A stretch of DNA of 10,341 nt from CAZLPY01 sp964561525. Lineage in GTDB: Bacteria; Patescibacteriota; UBA1384; CAJBMM01. The translations under genes were made by a program, and so were the position numbers. The first letter of the stretch is position 1, and each line of letters opens with the position of its first letter. The DNA is taken from the NCBI GenBank assembly GCA_964561525.1, contig CAZLPY010000035.1, forward strand, positions 1 to 10,341, written 5' to 3'. This document shows, piece by piece, positions 6,148 through 10,341 of the stretch. The notes under the pieces are model-generated. The model made no database searches. It had not been told where the DNA came from and saw only the letters and a program-made list of their open reading frames with translations.

Positions 6148-6176
6148 TTGATTATTTAGACTTATCAAGCTAGCTT
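6148..6176 (+). promoter_or_regulatory. Possible rnhB promoter giving a leaderless transcript
   Basis: TTGATT (6148-6153), 17-base spacer, TAGCTT (6171-6176), then six bases to the ATG at 6183. The start of transcription would fall on or next to the start codon. The -10 overlaps a perfect 10-base palindrome AAGCTAGCTT (6167-6176). Confidence 0.4.
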
Positions 6177-6182
6177 AGACAT

Positions 6183-6749
6183 ATGGTTATCGCAGGTGTA
6201 GATGAAGTTGGACGAGGAGCGTGGGCTGGGCCAATTGTCGCTGCAGCCGTAATACTGAATGAAGGCGTGCATGGACTAAAGGACTCGAAACAGCTTGGGT
6301 CAGGTAGACGCATCGAGCTATCTCATCTCATTTATGAACGGGCTAGCGTGTCGATTGCGGCACTAGATGCACATCAAATTGATCAGCTCGGTATTGCTGA
6401 GGCAAATCGCTTAGTGATGCGGCAAGCTATCACCGGTCTCGCGACTGTCCCTAACATGGTTAGAGTTGATGGATTCTCATGCGGTACCGAGATCCTTGAA
6501 GAAGTGTACGTACGAGGTGACCAACTTTTTCCGGAGATTAGCGCCGCCTCAATTGTGGCTAAAGTGTATCGTGATCAGATGATGAAACAATTACATGTGC
6601 AAGATTCTCGCTATGGTTTTGATCGCCACGTCGGCTATGGTACGCAATTTCATCGTCAGTGTCTTGATCGGCACGGCGTCTCGGGCGTTCATCGTAGAAC
6701 CTTTGCTCCGATGAAGCATATGATATACATTGCCATAAACAAACATTAA
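6183..6749 (+). CDS. rnhB: Ribonuclease HII
   Basis: RNase HII cuts the RNA strand of RNA-DNA hybrids and nicks at single ribonucleotides in DNA to start their removal. The 188 residues open with AGVDEVGRGAWAGPIVAAAV, carrying the first two metal-binding acids Asp7 and Glu8. LKDSKQL (32-38) is the family DSK motif, Asp96 is in VDGF, and ISAASIVAKVYRDQMM ends with Asp131, the fourth acid. The C-terminal substrate-binding block YGFDRHVGYGTQFHRQCLDRHGVSGVHRRTF follows the family pattern. All catalytic residues are present and the length is normal for a compact RNase HII. There is no Shine-Dalgarno sequence before the ATG, and the likely promoter ends six bases upstream, pointing to a leaderless mRNA. 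The gene stands alone and ends in a strong hairpin. Confidence 0.96.
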   Translation: MVIAGVDEVGRGAWAGPIVAAAVILNEGVHGLKDSKQLGSGRRIELSHLIYERASVSIAALDAHQIDQLGIAEANRLVMRQAITGLATVPNMVRVDGFSCGTEILEEVYVRGDQLFPEISAASIVAKVYRDQMMKQLHVQDSRYGFDRHVGYGTQFHRQCLDRHGVSGVHRRTFAPMKHMIYIAINKH

Positions 6750-6777
6750 AACCCCAACACAAATCTGGGGTTTTAAT
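6745..6777. terminator. Bidirectional terminator between rnhB and glsB-like gene
   Basis: ATTAAAACCCCA (6745-6756) pairs perfectly with TGGGGTTTTAAT (6766-6777) over 12 bp with a nine-base loop. The G/C core followed by a TTTT-containing arm is the same on both strands, so it can stop both convergent genes. Confidence 0.88.
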
Positions 6778-6808
6778 GAAGATAAGATTAATAAAGTACA
6801 GGTTTTAC

Positions 6809-7075
6809 CTACGCTAGGACACGAAACGCTTTTAAGATTGCAATCAGCACCGCAGCGCCAAGCACCCCAAATAAGATACCATATCCGGTTAACGTGCCGG
6901 CGTAGGCTGCTCCACCAATCCCAAGCACATCTGCAAACAGCCACTTACCTAAGATTGATCCAAATATCCCTATCACGATGTTGGCTAGTGCGCCTTGCTG
7001 TTCATCCGTTTTCATGATCAAACTTGCGATCCATCCAATCAAGGCACCCACAATAATGGCTGCAATCCAGTCCAT
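6809..7075 (-). CDS. GlsB/YeaQ/YmgE family small membrane protein
   Basis: The 88-residue protein belongs to the transglycosylase-associated (Pfam Transgly_assoc) family of small, Gly-rich membrane proteins linked in several bacteria to envelope stress. Three membrane helices are visible: residues 3-20 (WIAAIIVGALIGWIASLIM), 29-48 (ALANIVIGIFGSILGKWLF) and 60-82 (TGYGILFGVLGAAVLIAIL), with Gly spaced in zipper fashion. The first helix GAxxGWIAs and the NIxxGIxGsxlG segment are family hallmarks. The ATG at 7075 has the best ribosome site in the window, GGAGGAGGA (7089-7081), five bases upstream, so the protein is probably abundant. It is a single gene divergent from tmk and convergent with rnhB. 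The precise biochemical role of the family is not known. Confidence 0.92.
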   Translation of the reverse strand: MDWIAAIIVGALIGWIASLIMKTDEQQGALANIVIGIFGSILGKWLFADVLGIGGAAYAGTLTGYGILFGVLGAAVLIAILKAFRVLA

Positions 7076-7216
7076 AATGGTCCTCCTCCAATTATTTGCT
7101 TGTCATATTAGGTTTATTGTTTAAGAACTACTACACAAGAGACGCCTAAAAAATCTCCCTACGCAACTACTGACTGTTGAGTGATACATCCGGTTTCCTC
7201 CGATACTATTATCTGC

Positions 7217-7222
7217 TACATT
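7217..7222 (+). promoter_or_regulatory. tmk extended -10, leaderless start
   Basis: TGC-TACATT (7214-7222) is an extended -10; the -35 (about 7194-7199, TTTCCT) is poor, as extended -10 promoters allow. Seven bases separate it from the ATG at 7230, so transcription should begin at the start codon. The 12 bases TTATCTGCTACA (7209-7220) are identical to those at the uvrA promoter. Confidence 0.5.
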
Positions 7223-7229
7223 GAGCTTT

Positions 7230-7949
7230 ATGAATCGATCTAACAACAATCGTGGCCAACTGTGGGTGATAGATGGGGCTGATGGAGTCGGGAAGGCTAC
7301 CCAAGTTGAGTTATTAGTGAAGCGTTTAAATGACGCTGGCACCAAAACCCACCACATCTCATTCCCGCATTATCAAGAAAAGCCGTGGGGAGCACTGACG
7401 CGTCAGTATTTAGACGGAGTATTCGGGCCGCTCGATGCTGTAGGCCCGTATCCCACATCTTTGTTGTATGCAGCCGATAGAGGGCAACACGCAGCGCACA
7501 TGCACGAGATGTTAAAAGCAGGAGATTGGATAATTTGCGATCGCTTTACGCCCTCAAACGCTGCATTTCAGGCCGCGAAAATTAAAGATCTAGAGGATCG
7601 GCAGACATTTATAGACTGGTTGTTTAAAACCGAATATGAACTATTCAATGTTCCAAAGCCCGATGGGGTAATAATCCTTACAATGCCGGTAGAGGTTACG
7701 TATCGTCGGACTGAGGTTAGACGCAATGAGGCAAAAGCCAGGGGCGATCAGTTAAACGATAAAGTAAGCCACACCGATATTCATGAACAAAACACCGATT
7801 ATATGTCACGCGTCATGGAGCAGTATATAAGCTTAGCTAAGCAATTCGGCTGGCACATAATCGATTGCGCACCAGCTGGAAAAGAACTTTCGCGAGAGGA
7901 AATATCTAGATTGATTTGGAATTGTATCCGTAAAAATCAAGCCACATGA
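7230..7949 (+). CDS. tmk: Thymidylate kinase family protein (dTMP kinase)
   Basis: The enzyme transfers phosphate from ATP to dTMP, the step before dTTP. In 239 residues the P-loop is GADGVGKATQ (16-25), where Ala23 replaces the usual Ser/Thr after the Lys. AADRGQHA (81-88) supplies the conserved dTMP-site Arg, and CDRFTPSNAAFQ (103-114) is the DR(Y/F)xxS motif that binds the phosphate donor and thymidine side. TYRRTEVRRNEAKARGDQLND (157-177) is an Arg-rich LID region. The body is longer than the roughly 210 residues of E. coli Tmk. An in-frame TTG at 7221 would add MSF but lies inside the -10 element, so I take the ATG at 7230, which fits a leaderless transcript. A thymidylate synthase-like gene lies nearby (8689-10287), matching the pathway. 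A related deoxynucleotide kinase is the only alternative I would consider. Confidence 0.88.
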   Translation: MNRSNNNRGQLWVIDGADGVGKATQVELLVKRLNDAGTKTHHISFPHYQEKPWGALTRQYLDGVFGPLDAVGPYPTSLLYAADRGQHAAHMHEMLKAGDWIICDRFTPSNAAFQAAKIKDLEDRQTFIDWLFKTEYELFNVPKPDGVIILTMPVEVTYRRTEVRRNEAKARGDQLNDKVSHTDIHEQNTDYMSRVMEQYISLAKQFGWHIIDCAPAGKELSREEISRLIWNCIRKNQAT

Positions 7950-7957
7950 TCTAATAG

Positions 7958-7986
7958 TTGCGCCAATTACAAAAAAATGGTACAAC
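7958..7986 (+). promoter_or_regulatory. Pilin gene promoter
   Basis: TTGCGC (7958-7963), 17-base spacer, TACAAC (7981-7986) preceded by TGG, an extended -10. It begins nine bases after the tmk stop, so the pilin gene can be expressed independently. Confidence 0.45.
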
Positions 7987-7994
7987 AGCTCTAA

Positions 7995-8055
7995 CATCAG
8001 CCCTGTGCTGATGGTGTTCCGTCTCCCGACATGACGTCGGGAAAGGGGGGTTTCC
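7995..8055 (+). promoter_or_regulatory. Structured leader of the pilin gene
   Basis: Three successive hairpins: CATCAGC/GCTGATG (7995-8001 with 8007-8013); CCCGAC/GTCGGG (8025-8030 with 8036-8041), whose loop holds the ATG at 8031; and GGAAA/TTTCC (8040-8044 with 8051-8055), whose loop is six G, the only ribosome-site candidate. The last two share bases 8040-8041, so they may compete. This could gate translation of the pilin; that is inferred. Confidence 0.4.
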
Positions 8056-8057
8056 AA

Positions 8058-8450
8058 TTGAGGACCTGTTGTAGGAGAGGATTTTCCTTCGTCGAACTAT
8101 GCATCGTCGTGCTGATACTGGCGATTTTCGCCGCAGTGTCACTGCCGCTCTATCTGAGCGTGAAAGCGAAAGCTGAAAAGAAGGCATGCCGCTTGAACAT
8201 GCAGACCATCGCGAGCGCCGTTAAGAAGTCTAAGGAAGATAGCAGCACCGTCGACTTCAGTCGCTACATCGGCCAACCGCTCGATAAGGATCATATCCCA
8301 GCACTTGAACTTGCATCCGCATCAACCTGCCCGAGCGGTGGCAAGTACAGTTCGGACATCGGATCGAGCAAAAGCGCCAGCACATTCAAAGTGGTTTGCA
8401 CAGTGCACGGCACATATGAACTCGGTGTGGACGATAAGCCAGATAAATAG
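8058..8450 (+). CDS. Type IV pilin-like protein (prepilin)
   Basis: The product has a short basic leader MRTCCRRG cut before FSFVELCIVVLILAIFAAVSLPLY, the class III prepilin signal: Gly at -1, Phe at +1, Glu at +5, then a hydrophobic helix of about 20 residues that packs into the pilus core. The helix continues as KAKAEKKACRLNMQTIASAV. The C-terminal globular part holds CPSGGKY...VVCTVHGTYE, a two-Cys plus HG arrangement I associate with small pilins and pseudopilins of Armatimonadota/Planctomycete type. I prefer the TTG at 8058 (130 residues): GGGGGG lies seven bases upstream and it gives a normal short leader. The ATG at 8031 has no ribosome site and sits in a hairpin loop; it would add nine residues. 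No other pilus gene is in the window. Own promoter and terminator make it a free-standing unit. Its GC-rich codon style suggests possible transfer. Confidence 0.85.
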   Translation: MRTCCRRGFSFVELCIVVLILAIFAAVSLPLYLSVKAKAEKKACRLNMQTIASAVKKSKEDSSTVDFSRYIGQPLDKDHIPALELASASTCPSGGKYSSDIGSSKSASTFKVVCTVHGTYELGVDDKPDK

Positions 8451-8469
8451 TGATGCCTCATGCAGTTCT

Positions 8470-8505
8470 GCCGCCCCGATACTATCGGGGCGGCGTTTCT
8501 TTATT
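8470..8505 (+). terminator. Strong intrinsic terminator after the pilin gene
   Basis: GCCGCCCCGAT (8470-8480) pairs perfectly with ATCGGGGCGGC (8484-8494) around a three-base loop and is followed by GTTTCTTTATT. The minus strand has no T run after the stem, so it acts for the pilin only. Confidence 0.9.
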
Positions 8506-8506
8506 A

Positions 8507-8689
8507 CTAACCAAGGCTACTACAGATCAGCGAGCAGTTCTCTGCGTCCGTCAAAAAATCGAGCTTCTCACCCGGGAATTCACATTTTCCAGCCTCTCGC
8601 TTACTGGTGGCGAAGCGTTTATTGATGAGATATTTATTATCTTTCTGAGTAATCGCGGTAACTACGACCACTGGGACATCTTTTGACAT
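8507..8689 (-). pseudogene. Truncated Nudix hydrolase remnant
   Basis: The 60-residue frame begins MSKDVPVVVVTAITQKDNKYLINKR and reaches GKCEFPGEKLDF, clearly the first half of a MutT-type Nudix protein (usual form: VVVTAxixxxgKyLlvkR...GKWEFPGGKxExGE). From there it decays: the second Gly of FPGG is Glu, the Nudix Glu is Thr, and the REUxEExG catalytic core that binds Mg is absent, replaced by a few unrelated residues before a TAG. Neither other frame restores it. A whole Nudix protein would need 70-90 more residues, and the pilin terminator starts right after the stop. The ATG (8689-8687) overlaps the thyX stop as TAATG, so it was, and may still be, translated by coupling with thyX. A live MutT would have cleaned damaged nucleotides; this product should be inactive. 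Confidence 0.75.
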
Positions 8690-10287
8690 TACCTGTCCTG
8701 TAGATGAAATCTTTCTTTGGCCTCAATCCGCATCTCGGAAGCGACGCGGGCTAAAGCGTCGTAGCCGTCCCAGGTAATCATCATGCCTTTGCCCAAAGTA
8801 GGATGTACTTTGGCAATTTGCCGAGCCATCTCTTGTGCTACCAGCCGATAACTTGGATGGCCCTGGATGGTGCTGCGCAATTCGCAAAGATGATACGCTT
8901 CGCGAGCATTCATACGCATCGTGAAGCGAATGGCGTAGCCAAATGGCACCACGTACTGTGCTTGCTCAGGCAACTTAGTGGCAATTTTGTCATGTAATAC
9001 CGCCGCGGCGTCCATTACTTTTTGATACCTGTCGGCCAGTCCAGCCTCAACCATATCAGTTGGCGTAGCATAGCCAAGCCGGGTGGTAAACGGCTGGCGC
9101 TGCTGCGTTAAAATGCGATGTCGATGCAGATCCCGGTACGCTCCAATATCACACGTAATCTCAAACTGATAGTACGCATGTTCAAATGCACGCGGCGGCT
9201 TGTGAGTGCGATGTTGTCGAGGCTTCAGCGCATCGTTAATTAGTTTTTTCGCCAAGGGTGGATGTTCCAAAATGTGCTTAAACACTTGATCAAACGGGTG
9301 GTTACTATGTTCATACAGCAACCCCGCTGCCACTTTTTGCTCGCCGTGAACATCGTAATCAACTAACTTAACGGTGGGCAGATCGCCCGAATAGTAATGC
9401 TTAAACTGCTTTACAGAATGATCACGCGATAATTTCTTAGTCTCGGCAATATGATCTACATATCCTTGACCGCGCGCGGTTTTGGAACGGCGGATGAAGG
9501 CTGGGATCGACTGTTCTAGCGTAGTGGTAATATATGCTGCATACTGATGCCCTTCCTGCAACGCCGATGCTCGTAAATTGTACACTAGGTATTCGAAAGC
9601 GCGTCCATTACCAACCAGTCCGACGTTGGTCTCCGTTGCCATTGGTAGCAAGTAACGGGCAACATCACAGGCTTGAGCACGAAGGGCGTTGTAATATGCT
9701 TTGTCTGATTGGCCTTCACCTTGGGGAAAACGTTTTTTGAGGAATTCAATCAGCGGCTCAATACTTTCAGAGTAAACAGTGAACAATTGATGCATCAGTT
9801 GCTCATATTGCTCGCCGAAGCCAGCTTTTGTGACATCTGGATCAACGAAATAAGGATACCGGCCGTGTTCGTCCTTGCGATCGTATCGCACAAAGCGTGA
9901 TGATTTTTCGAGTGCAGAGAGCCCGATGCGTCTATCCTCAATGTATTTGACCAACACGTTTGATACATGCTCAACCGCAATGGCGGTACCACCCAACTCC
10001 GCCACCGAATCGTCACCGTACTGATCGAGCACGCGCCCAAAAAAAGCATCGGCCTTCTCCGGGTTGACGTTTAGCGCCTCTCCACCTAAAGTACCCATCG
10101 CGTCGGTAAAATCTTGATTCGTCAAAAACTCGCGCACCAACATCTCACGCGCGCCAAGTTCTGAGCGGCTGTAGCGTCCAAACAGGGCTCCCACTACAAC
10201 GGGAGGTAAATTAGTGAACCCAAACACTGGCTCGGTCAACGACGTCACGAATGGTTTAATTTGAGTTTTTTCGTCTGGGTTGAGCAT
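8689..10287 (-). CDS. Tandem-domain ThyX-like (FAD-dependent thymidylate synthase family) protein
   Basis: ThyX makes dTMP from dUMP with FAD and methylene-tetrahydrofolate. At 532 residues this is twice the usual length of about 220-250 and contains two ThyX repeats. Repeat 1 (about 85-270) has AVEHVSNVLVKYIEDRRIGL and SALEKSSRFVRYD (105-136), matching the back half of the ThyX signature (E-x-S-x-R-Y), then TNVGLVGNGRAFEYLVYNLRAS (220-241). Repeat 2 (about 310-520) has RHRILTQQRQPFTTRLGY (389-406), which keeps the RHR but lost the Ser, Asn-Glu and final Ser, followed by MNAREAYHLCELRS...SYRLVAQEMA (459-488), the C-terminal dUMP-site block. So each repeat keeps a different part of the site. 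Long ThyX-family proteins of this form occur in CPR and other bacteria. Tmk nearby supports a thymidylate role. The ATG at 10287 has no ribosome site and a near-leaderless promoter. True activity is unproven. Confidence 0.82.
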   Translation of the reverse strand: MLNPDEKTQIKPFVTSLTEPVFGFTNLPPVVVGALFGRYSRSELGAREMLVREFLTNQDFTDAMGTLGGEALNVNPEKADAFFGRVLDQYGDDSVAELGGTAIAVEHVSNVLVKYIEDRRIGLSALEKSSRFVRYDRKDEHGRYPYFVDPDVTKAGFGEQYEQLMHQLFTVYSESIEPLIEFLKKRFPQGEGQSDKAYYNALRAQACDVARYLLPMATETNVGLVGNGRAFEYLVYNLRASALQEGHQYAAYITTTLEQSIPAFIRRSKTARGQGYVDHIAETKKLSRDHSVKQFKHYYSGDLPTVKLVDYDVHGEQKVAAGLLYEHSNHPFDQVFKHILEHPPLAKKLINDALKPRQHRTHKPPRAFEHAYYQFEITCDIGAYRDLHRHRILTQQRQPFTTRLGYATPTDMVEAGLADRYQKVMDAAAVLHDKIATKLPEQAQYVVPFGYAIRFTMRMNAREAYHLCELRSTIQGHPSYRLVAQEMARQIAKVHPTLGKGMMITWDGYDALARVASEMRIEAKERFHLQDR

Positions 10288-10297
10288 TTCATTTGCA

Positions 10298-10326
10298 ATA
10301 GTAGCGGCAAATGTAAAATAAGTCTA
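10298..10326 (-). promoter_or_regulatory. Possible thyX promoter
   Basis: Minus strand: TAGACT (10326-10321), 17-base spacer, TACTAT (10303-10298). The predicted start lies about three to five bases before the ATG at 10287, a near-leaderless arrangement. Confidence 0.35.
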
Positions 10327-10341
10327 ATTTAAGCAACTACT

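Noticed and set aside
7221..7229. TTG start for tmk
   Set aside because: The TTG overlaps the -10 hexamer and has no ribosome site; the ATG nine bases later fits a leaderless mRNA.
7833..8187. Minus-strand open frames overlapping tmk and the pilin
   Set aside because: They are antisense to well-supported genes and show no recognisable domain; I checked them for the missing Nudix C-terminus and did not find it.

Overview
The window looks like chromosomal DNA of a small-genome bacterium, most likely a candidate-phyla-radiation (Patescibacteria) member and possibly a Saccharibacterium. The reasons are the mix of genes (UvrA with an actinobacterial-type CPxD zinc finger, a bactofilin, a tandem ThyX protein, a Nudix protein of the type common in these genomes), short intergenic gaps, standard genetic code and several genes that seem to be read from leaderless or near-leaderless transcripts. 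The lineage is an inference from protein style, not a database result. A run of exactly 100 N at 5936-6035 marks a scaffold gap, so this is a draft or metagenome assembly.

Layout from left to right. Bases 1-473 (minus) hold the N-terminal part of a diacylglycerol-kinase-like protein that leaves the window. A bactofilin (584-934, minus) follows. Bases 935-1296 carry no convincing protein gene, but they hold divergent promoters and a candidate small RNA with its own promoter and terminator (about 1010-1128, minus). uvrA (1297-4131, plus) is complete and ends at a bidirectional terminator shared with the convergent rhomboid / coiled-coil pair (5182-4154, minus). rnpB, the RNase P RNA (about 5342-5726, minus), has a perfect-consensus sigma70 promoter and its own terminator. 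Bases 5762-6130 are a non-coding block made of a three-way-junction-like structure and a 41-42 bp tandem repeat array interrupted by the gap. Then come rnhB (6183-6749, plus), a bidirectional terminator, a small GlsB/YeaQ-type membrane protein (6809-7075, minus), tmk (7230-7949, plus), an orphan type IV pilin-like gene in its own transcription unit (8058-8450, plus), a decayed Nudix remnant (8507-8689, minus) and a tandem-domain ThyX (8689-10287, minus).

Functional themes are genome upkeep (UvrA nucleotide excision repair, RNase HII ribonucleotide removal), thymidylate supply (ThyX-like protein makes or helps make dTMP, Tmk phosphorylates it), RNA processing (RNase P) and cell envelope or shape (bactofilin, rhomboid protease, GlsB-like protein, pilin). 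No mobile-element enzyme, tRNA, rRNA or CRISPR array is visible. The parts that standard annotation explains least are the repeat array with its neighbouring junction, the candidate small RNA at about 1010-1128, the split catalytic motifs of the tandem ThyX, and the self-contained pilin unit beside a broken Nudix gene.
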